Assembly: GCA_918807975.1 (NCBI GenBank) | Contig: OU964921.1 | Location: 35,676,498-35,740,497, forward strand | Origin: Aplidium turbinatum | Taxonomy: Eukaryota > Chordata > Ascidiacea > Aplousobranchia > Polyclinidae | Length of the DNA stretch: 64,000 nt | Reading direction: 5' to 3' | Shown: piece after piece, positions 11,301-22,615 of the stretch | Layout of the letters: each line of letters begins with the position of its first letter | Numbering within the stretch: the stretch's first letter is position 1 | Notes under the pieces: generated by a model | Seen by the model: the letters and a program-made list of their open reading frames with translations, nothing else | The model's database searches: none | What the model was told of the DNA's origin: nothing | Position numbers and translations under genes: made by a program

Positions 11301-14300
11301 GAAACAATGCAGATTTAATGCTTTTTAAGTTTAATAATTGAATTCGTGCGTTGTATTGCAGTTGTTACATTGTCGTAGGTTGTTTCCCAATGGCTGCATA
11401 GCCGAGTGGTGAGAGCGCTGGAACGGCAACCGAAAGGGTGCCAGTGCGACGCCGCTCAAGACTGTCAACAGTATGCGGCTGTGTTTTGGCAGGACTTTAA
11501 AGGTATGCCTGAAGGTGGACACGAAGATTGGCTTCCTTGCCTTCCCGTCCACTTAATCTAAATCTTCAACCACCAGGTGTAAGCCTGTATACGTCAAACA
11601 AAAAAAATTTCCAATGTACTCTTGACAAAGAAAACCACTGTACTCTTGTAAACAATGATTTGCATTTCATTCAGGTTCCAGATAAGAAGAAACACTGTGG
11701 TTGGTTTCCTGCTAGTTACGTTAAACTGATGTCTGGACGTGTAAAAAAACTGTAGGTTAGTAGCTGCTATCTACAGATTGATAAACCAGTTTTTGCTACA
11801 AATAGACTGACAAATTGTGTTATCTATCCCCAAAGATTAATTATTAACCTCGAGACATTGACACACACACTGTTTCAACTCTTCGATCCATCGGTGCAGT
11901 TGGCGTACATTGAGTAGAACGATGTAACCTGATGGCTGATTAAGTCAAATGGCCAAAAAAGAAGTTGGCCTTTACAAAATTACACACTTCTGGCTGAAAT
12001 CGGTTACTGGTCTGATTTTTTTTCAAACAAGTCCGACACAAAAAGCTTTGCCTGAGATATATACAACTCTAAGTACCCACGGTTTCCTGCAAATCAGCAC
12101 TTTAACACGATTGATTAGTTAGGGTGCTATTTTTCAATTAAAAGTCTTTATAATTTACTAATTCACACAAAGTTACTTTCACCCCAGATGGAACTTCCAA
12201 AGGATTCCTTATGAAGACGTCCACTTACGCAAGAATTGTCAAGACTGGTTATTTTTATTGTTATGAAGACGTTTTGCAAAGCAGCCTCTTTGTCCAGACA
12301 TAGCATTACTGTATATAGCAACGCATATATTATATTGCACTTTTAAGTGTTAAAATTAGTAACTTAACAACATACCGTATTAGTTTAAAAGAACTTTCTC
12401 AATTTCTTGCCCAAAACTTTTATCACAAATGTCACTATGTTGTAAAACAGTTGAAGAAAGTTTTTGTAGCAGCCTCATTGCTGCTTTCAATTCAGTCACA
12501 TACTCCCCAACCAGAAAATCAGTCTCTTACATTAATTGAACGTCTGCAGCCGTTGAGTCAATGTAAAAAGACTGATTTGCTGGCTGGAATACATTATGGA
12601 CTGATTTTCATTTTAATGAATTTCAATAATTGTATGATGAAATAGCATTGTCGTATGTTTTCCAGCCAGCAAATCTATTCTTTTTACATCGATTTAACGT
12701 TCGCAGACCTTAAATTGATGTAAAAAAACTTATTTGCTAGTTGTGTTTGTTTCTGATAGAGTTCCGTTTTCACTCCTTTGTTTATGATTCGTTTTCCCCA
12801 GACATCAAAACCCGTCATTTTTACATTGATTCAACGTCATCCGACAGGATTTTGCAGTCTGGGTCGACTCACGTACACGTCGTTCAAATTTTTTCTCGAC
12901 ATTAATTCTGTCGCTTTTCGGTTTAATTTGCGATGCTCCTCTTGTTCTATGCTCAAAATGAAACTGTAACTGTTTCATCTCTCATAAATCATGACATGGG
13001 TGACTAAATGGAATTTCACTGGTTCTTGGGAGCTTAAAGCAGAGTTCGGATTTGTCTATCTCAAACAGATCGATAAACGAATTTTTGTGCCAGATGCGTA
13101 TTTTATAGTGTTTTTCGCTTATCAAATTTTCATTTTCTATCAGCAGCCATGCCGTCAACAGCAAATGACGTTGGCCTGATTTCAGATTTGACTAGTTCGA
13201 GATGAAAAAAATAAGAACTTGCTTTTTAATTTGCCAGTAGAGCTTCTGCTGGGGGTTGTCCAACGAGGGTTTTAACGTTGCACGCGCTAGGCCTACATTG
13301 TACTTTAAAACGACACCTTCAGGTAGGAATTGCCACTCAGTTTGGTATAGTTTGAATTTGTGACACGGAATTCTACTATTTTTACATGTTTTGTTTTGTA
13401 CTTTGAAAATTAAGCTTAAAAGCGAAGTGTAAAAGTGGGTTTGATTAGATTTTTAGATGAATGTGTTTCATCCTGGTTAGGGTACAATCTGTAGTGCAGA
13501 AAATTCCATTCACTGTGTTTATGTGGTTGAAAACGATAAACCACCTCAAAGAATGGTCTCTTAACTGCCTTTTAATTTGCGGTTAAGCTTTGAAGTCGCA
13601 TTTGTACACTTTGAGCTATTTTATTTTGCTTGCTAAGATTCAACTAATGGAGATCAGAAAAACATTTTTTCACCAACTGCAGTGACGTATTTCTAGACGG
13701 AATGAAGCCATATTTGAGTTGTTGCACAAGTTCAAATTTAGTTTACTCAAAAAACTGAAAAAAAGTAAACGAGTATTGCGATGAGCTACTTTCTCAGTCA
13801 GGGTACGTTCTGATTTTTTTTTCGGACACAGAAGGTTTGCCATCTTTTTTTTTTTAACTTAAATTTCATAGGAGGCTACAATTTCGTTTGAATTTTGAAA
13901 GCTTTGTTTTCAATAGAAAAACATTTTTCTATGTTTAATATGAGATCGTAATGATTAATTATATCAAGCTCTACTGCATTGGCTATTGTTGTTGTTATTG
14001 TTAATATAAAGCTTTATTTGTTGTTGTTATACAAAATTATATACTGCTTATATTCTTTACTGTATCCGTTTACGGTCTTCCTATATAACTCAATTATTTT
14101 CTTTTTTATTGTCTTCCTTGTTTTCTTCTTTTCCCTCATTCATGAGGGGAACATTTTATTGTTTTCTGATCGACCATTCTTTCGTTTCTCTCACTTTGTT
14201 ATGTTTTGTCGCTTTCTTCTCTAATCTTTCTGATATGCTGTTTATATTCAATTTTTATATGAATAACAAACATTATCAATTGTAGTGTTTTTCATGTTGT

Positions 14301-16915
14301 TTATTGAAAAATATTGCAAAGCTACAATACAATTTAGTGATTTTTTTGCGTGCTTGCCTGATGAAGAAATATTCGGTTAGACCAAAAGTGAAAAAACTGC
14401 CTGTATTCTCATATTTTCGCACAAACAATTTTCATGTATCAAGAGCAGAAGCATACATGCAAACTGGTGAGTTCTTTGAGATTTGGATTTGGTGCATAAG
14501 GAAAAACATAGTCGGCTGATAATGCTTCTTAATCTGCAAATTACTTAATCGGTGGATGATCCGTTGTTGGTACATCACATCTAACCTAAGTAGCGTAGCT
14601 AGAAAGAAAATTTTAGGGGGCAAAGGCAACTGTTGGTCGGGAAAATGTGATTCTATGTGAATTACAATGATAATGAAACGTTGTAATAGTATTAAAACAT
14701 ATATATATGCTTCTGTTTTTGTGTGTGTGGGGGGGGGGCAAGATGTAAGTTTGGGCAGCGATTGCCCCTCCCTCCAGGCCCCGCCTTGGCCACGTCCCTG
14801 TCCAGTGTCCAACCATAAGAATAACAATGGCGCGATGTTATCAGCTGTTCTTATCCTTGTTCACTTTTTATTAAAAGTTAACTTGCGTTACTCTTTTAGG
14901 TTTTTGCTGGTGTTGAACTTGCGTAGAAGAGATATAAATAGTTGCATGATATGCATCATAACATAGTCCATTTAGCAGTTTAATATTTTTCACAGGAGAA
15001 AATTTTTATCCAACAGCGGATGAATATCAACAGCGCGTGATGGAACTCATTTCTTCCGAGCAAACATATTTGAAGGTGATTTTAATATGCACAACCTAGG
15101 TTACCCGTTGGGATGTACTTTTGACTTTTCAAGTTGATAAATTCAGTAATTTTCTACGTAAGTTGCAGCAATTCACCCTGTTGTAAAATGAATGCAAAAC
15201 TTTGCCTTGAATCTACGTTTCTTGCCATAACTTTACAGAATTTGCAGCTAACAGATGAGCTGTTCCTGCGTCCACTGAAAAGAAGCAACATCCTCAGCAA
15301 CGAAGAATGCAATTCACTCTTTTTGAACTTGCACGAGCTGATACAGAAGAGCGAGGAGTTGGTCAAGTGAGTTAGTTTTTAATGGCCTGGTCACGTTTTT
15401 TAGCATTGAACACATTTCATTTGTGAATTGTGGTTGGATCTTGTTTGACCTAGTTACCTTGAACGTTTATTTTAAAGTTACATGTAAGACACTTGTGAAA
15501 GCTGGTTAGTGTTTTCTTTGGTGCGATTTACGTTTCCCAGATGAAATGCGAGACACACATATAATTTGTGGCAGTTGCGTGATCAAAGTTTTGTTTTAGG
15601 GAAGCCTAGCCAAAAGGGGAGCAGATGGCCTCATTTTTGTCATGGAACATAAGCAGCGAGAGAGGGCCACTGCCCTTGCCGTTTATGCTCATAATTTTTG
15701 TTCATTTATGTTGAGCACAGATAAGCAATAAGCATGGCTAATTTTCATTTATTTTATCAACTTATTGACAAATATTGGCAATCGCATCTAGCAGTCTGAT
15801 TTCAACATCATTTATTACATAACAATCGACTTCGCGATCTTATTGGGCTGGGAACATCTCAGCGAAACATAAATACTGCTCTACTCCATCTATCTCGTGT
15901 TTGAAACATTCAGAGCCTTTCGCAATCGTCGTGGAATGGAGAAGAACTGCTCGTCGTGGCTTGTTGGCGACATCTTGTGCCAGCATATTCCAAATTTTCA
16001 TCCTTATATGAGGTTTTGCAATGGCCAGCTGCACGCGTTTTCTCTCTTGCAAGAAAAATTAGCTACCTACCAAGAGTTCAAAACATTTGTCAATGTGAGT
16101 TGTTTTTCGACTAACAATGAAATACTATCTGGGTTTCGTGGCCGTTCTTAATTCACTTACATCTGCATGTAAACCTTAAATCTGCATTAGGCTTTATGCA
16201 CAACTTAAACTATCGTTGTTTTGCCGCCTTTTCCTTTTCGTTGGTTTTATTCCCTTATTCTATCGTGAACAACATTTTGACAAAGAAATATGTAATTGAA
16301 TATCTAACGTGTAATTGGACTATTCATTGTTTATTACTGAACCTTCAATGTTTGATGTAGGATTGCGAAAGGAGAAATGTGTTCAAAGGGTTACCTGTCT
16401 GTAGTTATTTGATCAAACCCATGCAGAGAATCACCCAGTATCCTTTGCTGATTGAAAAGGTTCGTTTTTATACTGTGATCGAGTATTTGAGTTGGTAAGT
16501 TTTTTTTTTTGGCTGAGGTCACACCGGTTTCATTGCGTCGACGTAACACTTAATTCATCAATGTTTTTTTATTTTGCGTTTGGGTTGATTTTGAATGTTT
16601 ATTTTCGGACTGAGATAGCCTCTGACCGGTTAATCCTGGCAGTTTCGCATACTTGTAGAGGCATTGAATCGCTGACGCAGGGCCGGCTACCGGCACATTC
16701 TCAACGTTACCGGCACACTGTAAAGTAGCTTAGACGCTGAGTAACATCATACTATAAACGAGGTTTGTAAGTAATGTCTCTTGCAACATGTAGATTATTC
16801 AAAACACCTCCGAGGGCCATCCCGACCGCGATAACTTAACCAAAGCATTAGAAAAAGCAAAGCTGTTATGCACGGGAGTCAACGAAGGACTGCGGTGGAA
16901 AGAAGTCGTCAAAGC
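8382..16915 (+). CDS. ITSN: Intersectin-like endocytic scaffold / RhoGEF, partial gene (SH3-SH3-SH3-DH exons)
   Basis: Ten phase-compatible exons are visible: 8382-8522, 8974-9121, 9501-9667, 10507-10662, 11675-11738, 14996-15075, 15239-15366, 15914-16094, 16361-16459 and 16794-16915, about 428 codons. The first two form an SH3 with AIYPW, AWWFG and SGWFPKSYV, matching intersectin SH3-B. The third is SH3-C (GDLTF, GEWWTG, GIFPANYV). The next two are SH3-D (GSEQLSL, SGWWEGELQ, GWFPASYVKL). The last five code a DH domain: CR1 around EQTYLK, CR2 around WLVGDILCQHIPNFHPYMRF, and CR3 with LIKPMQRITQYPLL. Intersectins link clathrin-coated pits and dynamin (SH3) to Cdc42 activation (DH-PH). EH domains, coiled coil and SH3-A presumably lie upstream of the window. 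SH3-E, PH and C2 were not found; the last exon ends in phase 2 at a good GTAAGC donor, so the gene continues. Family identity is firm; the outer limits are unknown. Confidence 0.85.
10738..10790 (+). repeat. Possible hAT end fragment in intersectin intron
   Basis: CTACGCCACTGG resembles the terminal repeat of the 61068-62697 hAT element. Only one end is present. Confidence 0.25.
11390..11590 (+). mobile_element. tRNA-derived SINE, family 4, in intersectin intron
   Basis: The head GGCTGCATAGCCGAGTGGTG has a Leu/Ser-tRNA-like A box. The body GGTGGACACGAAGATTGGCT and CGTCCACTTAATCTAAATC matches inverted copies at 63218-63430 and 63583-63745. It ends about 85 bp before the second SH3-D exon. Confidence 0.75.
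11760..14995. other. Long intron of the intersectin-like gene, no SH3-E exon seen
   Basis: This 3.2-kb stretch separates the SH3-D and DH exons. It contains foldback family A copies at 12538-12863 and AT- or T-rich DNA. I see no ALYDY-type SH3 exon. The flanking exons are phase-compatible with each other (phase 1 donor at 11738, acceptor at 14996). Confidence 0.5.
12538..12863. repeat. Cluster of three foldback family A copies
   Basis: A half copy is at 12538-12588 (CGTCTGCAGCCGTTGAGTCA), a full palindrome at 12662-12743, and a third diverged palindrome at 12797-12863 (TTTTTACATTGATTCAACGT). All share the CAAATC/GATTTGC arms. Confidence 0.65.
16575..16692 (-). repeat. SINE family 2, 3' fragment
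   Basis: The minus strand has GCCTCTACAAGTATGCGAAA and CTGCCAGGATTAA, matching the tail of the SINEs at 44654 and 62001. It lies in the intersectin intron between the CR3 exon and the following DH exon. Confidence 0.6.
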
Positions 16916-19900
16916 GTAAGCGCGTTTCCCAAAACATCAAATTAATTGTTGAATTTAGCGTACGGCTTGCCAGGCTATAATTGCTCCACTATCACGTGTC
17001 TTAGATAGGGGGAGGGTAATTTTTTTACTGATGTTCCTGTTTACTTTGTGCTGTGATCTATTAATAACTTTCGTTAACAAGTCATTTTTTTCATAAAAAA
17101 AACACACTTTAATGAACACCCAAATTGCAAGGTTTGTAAGGCAATAGAATCACACCAGTGTTGCCAGTTTCTGACCCGATTTTTATTTTCGACTATTTTT
17201 AGTTCTTGTTTTGTTTACAAAAATGTACTTGCTTAGTGCTATTTGAAACCATCCAATTTTGAAGATAATTGAAAGTTTTCAAGTATTTACGTAGTTGCGG
17301 ATCAACATTATCTGTTTCTTAAAAAAAAAAATGTTGTAAATATGAAACTTTATCAAACCAAAACAAAAAATTCTAAGTATTTGGTCTAATGTTTCCCCCG
17401 GACTGTGGACTGGTAACGGTCAGTGAATCATTTGGTATCGGGCCGTACAAAACTCCTCCCAAGTAAAAACGACTCACAAACAGGAAAGGAATAGATTCGC
17501 GACCCATTTATTACCAAACCAGGAAAATCTAGAATGTCTGTGCAAAAAGATTAACTGCTGGAGATCGTAAATGACGTCAACCATAAAACAACGTTGAAAA
17601 CGACGAATCCGCCCGCGTGCTGAATTAAAGTTATGGCGGAATACATTGAGATCGCCAATACAGCAATTAACACCCATTTGTTTAACACTCACATACGAAG
17701 TAATATAGACCTAATTGTGATGAGAGGAACAACTCTTGTTACAGTTTCTGCCTTGAGCATCAACTCCTTTCCTTGCCGTTTGCTGTTCACGACTTCTGCT
17801 AAAAGCAAACGTCCTAATTTAGTTTCTCTCTCTTTTGTTGTAGACGCTCTTTCAGTTAGTGTTGTCAGCTGTGAAGATGGTTGTGGTTTGGTGTGAGCTA
17901 TACGTAAGCTATAGTATCTTATTGTATTGTACTTTATGTTTTCAGATGTTTCGTTTTAAGTGAATAAAGCCTTATGTTAGGTTAATCTTGAGTCTACTTT
18001 ATACGACACTAATCTGTTGGAATACTGTAGTGGAATAGTGCATTTTGCTACATAGCTTAATAAAATTGTGGGTTGAATTAATAGATAGCAAACCTTTCCA
18101 AAAAAACAAGTCAAGTCAAGAGTTGTAGCTACTTTTGAAAAGCACGAATACCAGTATACCACCATCAGCATAATGACATAAGCTGCACTTTCAAGACTAG
18201 CCAAAAAACGGCCGCTAAAGCAAAAAACGCATATGCAATCAAAAGGAACGCTTATAATCTGGCAACCCTTAAAATTTGTATACAAAATTTATCCCCATTT
18301 TCACTTTGCAATATTACCACTCAAAATTTATTTTGACGCCTTTATATGGTATCATAGCACAAAACTAGACAAGGGCGTACCTTTGTAACTTTTTTTATGC
18401 TACTCCCCTCCTACTACAAAGACATAATCCTATTTGAATCTGCATTGCCCTTAAAGCTTTGTCTCTTTGTAATCTCACTTCGTTGTTTGTTCTTGTATTC
18501 GAGCTAACACGTGTACACATTCAATGCAACCAGATAAGCACCACTTCTAAATAATTCGTGTTCGTTAAAAGCACTTCACATTGCGTAACATATATACAAT
18601 CAATATGAAATGTAAAAACACAACATTTCCAAAAAAGAAATTTTCTTTCAATTTTTATATTAATCATACAGTTAAAATGTTTATTTGATGTAATTTTGGA
18701 GCTACCAACGTGTCAGAATCTGATCTTATAATTTAATCCAACTTCTAAAGATATTGAATGATATTGAAACACGTAGATGTTGTGTAAAGCTAACAACGAG
18801 AATGGCGCTTCACAACTGACGGATGCATAAAGTTTGCATAATATGTCTAAATTTCAGAATGCTCGCTTCTGATACATTTTCGCAATGAAGCAGTAATATT
18901 TGCATAAAAAGACGTTTATGCACGTCATGAACGGACGGTGATAGTTTTTTTGCGAGGTTTTTGTCTTTATTTTACTGTCTTGTGTTTATTTTTATTGCCA
19001 TTGTTGCTTAAAACTGTAAAAATGTTTACATTTCTTCTAACCTTCAATATTTAGTCAGACTACACCTAAGTATGATGTCAAGAAATATAATAACTGCTTT
19101 AAAAGTGAAACAGCTTAGTATTGTTTTTCTTTATAGTTTTTTCATAAATGTATGCTTGTGTAACTTTGACTTCCTTAAACAATCAAGCATCGCTTCATAT
19201 CAGAAATTTATCGGTTTGCATGAGCTGATTTTTGTTTTTGTTCATATTTTCATAATTTTGTCGTCAAAAGTCTGGCCAGTCTGTGATGGAGTAGCCCCAA
19301 TCGTTTATTTGTTGTAATTTTGATTTTAATGAATTTTCAGGTCTCCAATTGCAGGTAATTATATTTTCATCAAGGTAGTTGCAATGTTCCGCTTTGTCAA
19401 ATAAATGTAGACAGTTAATACGTGGCGTGTAAAATCGACATGAATTATGTTGTTTGTTGGTTTGGCTGATTTGTCATCACCATCACAGGCAATCTAAGCC
19501 ACTTCAAGTCAATTTGCTTACTTAAGTGCAAGCATTACGAAGAAATGACGAAGGCCGGATTTAACGTGTCCGTCTCAAATCCGTGTAGCCCATACCAATT
19601 TAGCTGGAAATCCTACATGATCTTTTTGAATAGCTTCACGTTATTTGTTTTCGTAAATTGGTTGTCGATTATTGTTTTCGGAAGTTTTCTGCCCACAATA
19701 CCTGTCTATTCTATCGTGTGGGCATCCTTGAACCACGCAGCTCTATTGCAACGTGTCACATTCTTTTGGCGACACCTACGGGCTACTTTTTCTTGCACTT
19801 GTTTCGCGAACAAGTACCGTCAAACACTTTTTTTCATATACAAATTGCGCAATGCTATACTCTACCCGCTGGACCGAATTAGCAAAGCCCTCGTTGATCT

Positions 19901-21209
19901 AACCAATCTATAAACAGCTGATATTTTTCCAAAAATTCATATATACATTCAATGGTAGCTCATTCCGTTCGATTTCTCGCGGATAACAGACAAAATCTGT
20001 GTCAGCAATTTCCTTCGAAGGTCAGCGTGAAGTACAGCACCCCAATCTGGAGATCTGTATCTGAAATGAATTAACAGCATATTTGTTGCGACTGTAGCAC
20101 ATTTTAAAGAGAAGTAGGCTACCTTGTTAAAACTCTTGAAGTGCAGTTTTATCAACTCTTTTCTAAAGTAAAAGACACTTGCTAAGCTAGTAGGCCTAGT
20201 TCATTGGTATGTACTATGTAGCCTATATTTTTATCGCGTATTGTTAAAAATAAAACGTCTAATTTTAGATGACCAACAAACAAAAAGGTTTAGTTTATTT
20301 TATGGCACTGGGCAGTTATAGATCGGTACGAATCACAATTTGTGTTCATGTTGCATTCATATAATTTAGCAAGCATTCGTCTCTGGTCAAGATAAGACCA
20401 GTGAGCTATCCGCCTGCAGTGACCCTATTTGAATCAATTTACCTGAATCCATCCAAAGACATCAAGCATAGTCCCTTTCCGTTCATAGCGAATAAGCTAC
20501 AGTCAATGGTAAAGTGATGTAGTTTTGACAGTGTTCTCAGCCACAAGGTCACGTGCTGCGGCTCCCAAATCAAAGGATCTATGAACGCACAATAAATTGT
20601 TAGCTGTCGTCTTTGGCAAATACTGTAACCTACAACGCTCTTTTAAAAAAATTGCCGCAGCATTTTATATTCACAACACGTTACATCCACCAGGATTTCC
20701 TCGTTAAATTCATCTCGATCCTTTAAAATAGGTACAAACACAAAGCCACACAAGAACTTCCTGCATAGCATAGTATTTTGGTTTGATGTGGTTTACAATT
20801 TATTCTGCAATTACCCGTACGCAGATGACAGCTGTATATCTATTGATATTAGTGTAAGAAAAAACTTTTTTAGTAGAAAAACCCGTTCTTAGCGTAAGAC
20901 TGTGCAATTGTGCATGTGTAATAATACACCCGCCACCTGCAAGTCTTTCGTTCCTTTAGAGCTTGCAGGTTTGCATTCCAATGCATGTATAGTGGAAGCA
21001 AGCTTAAGTGAAGCTAGTGCTTGCTTAAGTTAAGGAAGTGCTTTATACGATACACCTCAGATAGTAATTGACTCGTTTTTTGATGTTTATTCTCTATTTA
21101 TGCTTTCCCTTGATAATATTTTAGTTCGGTTCTTTTCCACTGTATTTATTGTGTAATTTATCATGTAAAGGGAAAAAGCATTACTGTGCTTGCAACACAA
21201 TTAGTATTT

Positions 21210-21285
21210 AGATCTGCGCTACTCATTGCCTACATTGATTGCATGAATCAATCACGCAAATGTAGGTCTTGATTAGCGCAGATCT
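21210..21285. repeat. 76-bp imperfect palindrome
   Basis: AGATCTGCGCTA at the left is exactly complementary to TAGCGCAGATCT at the right. The arms continue imperfectly to a centre at TTGCATGAATCAA. It may be a small foldback element. Confidence 0.7.
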
Positions 21286-21339
21286 TAAGCTTACATCCAT
21301 AGCCTATACGCAAACAGGCCACTTAGGCCTACATTGGAT

Positions 21340-21545
21340 TGCAAACCCGAGACTCTGGACTGGAATTTTTTAACCATTATGACTCTATTCGTAGCGTTCG
21401 TTATTTCTCAAACTGAGTGTAGCTACATAAATCAATCGCCCAAGAGTCAGTTTGGAAAACCACGAGCGACACGAGTGGAGTCATGATGTTGGTATGCGGT
21501 AAAAAGTCCAGTCCAGAGACCCGGATACGGATGCAAAATTCGATT
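21340..21545. repeat. Inverted repeat element, ~200 bp
   Basis: GAGACTCTGGACTGGAATTT near 21350 recurs inverted as AAAAAGTCCAGTCCAGAGAC near 21500, flanked by further complementary sequence. It is a probable MITE. Confidence 0.55.
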
Positions 21546-22019
21546 AGGCGTAAACGGCCACTTGACAAGATGCTGCGATAGTGCAAATCTCGGCTCTCCG
21601 TGTATTTTATTGTTGGCTATTGAATTTATTTAAAATACAACGAGTAGGAAAAAAAGACGAACACGGATGTGCCGCGAACCAATAATTTTACTCGTAGTCA
21701 ACAATTATTCGTTTACATTAAGGCTAAAATCTTATCGTTGCGATTTCGCCTTTTATGATGAAGCGATCCAAAGTAAAACAAACACCAGAAACAAAGAAAT
21801 GAAGTTAATTCAATAAAACTGCTTTTCGTGACAAAAAGATGGAAAACCATTTATTTTTACAAGAGAAAACGTAGCTAACTCTAGGAATGCGACCTTGAAT
21901 TTATCGTGAGGCTAAGTTTAGGTTGTTAAATTTATCAAAAAATGCTTTGAATTTAATCGTATTTACGCTTTAAGAAACGGCCATTAGCCAAATCATATAA
22001 GTAATCTGCTGCGTGGCGA

Positions 22020-22200
22020 ATTCATCTGACTAAACCTCTAAAGGTTATTGGTTCGACGCTCTCCTGGAGCGCGTGGGTGTACTTCGAAAAGATACGCAGA
22101 CGTCATTGGCATGCTTGAACGTAGACACAAAGATTGGACCCTTTGTCTTCCTGTTTACTCTCTGTAAAGTCGTCACCACCAGACATAAACATGAATTTTA
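22020..22200 (+). repeat. Diverged SINE family 4 copy
   Basis: GCTTGAACGTAGACACAAAGATTGG and the following TCTTCCTGTTTACTC recall the body of the SINE at 11390-11590. The tRNA-like head is degraded, with GGTTCGACGCTC as a B box. Confidence 0.4.
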
Positions 22201-22419
22201 AAGAAAGAATTGGACAATATTTTGCACTATGTGTTTTGCATATCATACCTTTTCCAGTTTTGAAATTGTTACTCAAGTTCTCACTATATGTGGTCTGCAT
22301 GATGTTTGTGTAGTATAATTGCTTGGCTGTACTTTGATGGACTGTTAACAATTGATTTTGTCATTTTATATATATTTTTTTAAATATTTTGGCCACCGGA
22401 TTCGCAATAATTCTATTCA

Positions 22420-22615
22420 AAGTCCTATTGGAAGGAGAAATGAACGGAAAACAAAATAGGGGCAAACCACCAAGAATTTGGACTAACAATAATTTAGTAA
22501 AGACTGGTCATAACTTGATAACAATATTACAATAGAAAAAAATCTTACAATAGAGAAACTTGACACTTCATGGCCTCCAACCTTCGACGAGAGGAAGGAA
22601 CTTAATGATGATGAT
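22420..22615 (+). repeat. LINE 3' relic
   Basis: A degraded reading of LLEGEMNGKQNRGKPPRIW, later SNLRREEG, resembles the C-terminal GKRxRGRPxxxW segment of non-LTR retrotransposons. It ends in a GATGATGAT-like tail, and stops interrupt it. Confidence 0.5.

Noticed and set aside
13979-14224. 81-codon hydrophobic frame
   Set aside because: It comes from a T-rich tract, which gives Leu/Phe/Ile codons by composition. It has no start context or splice partners.
17633-17896. 87-codon frame, considered as the missing PH domain
   Set aside because: It has no PH-like pattern (no basic beta strand or terminal Trp helix) and does not fit the phase 2 donor at 16915.
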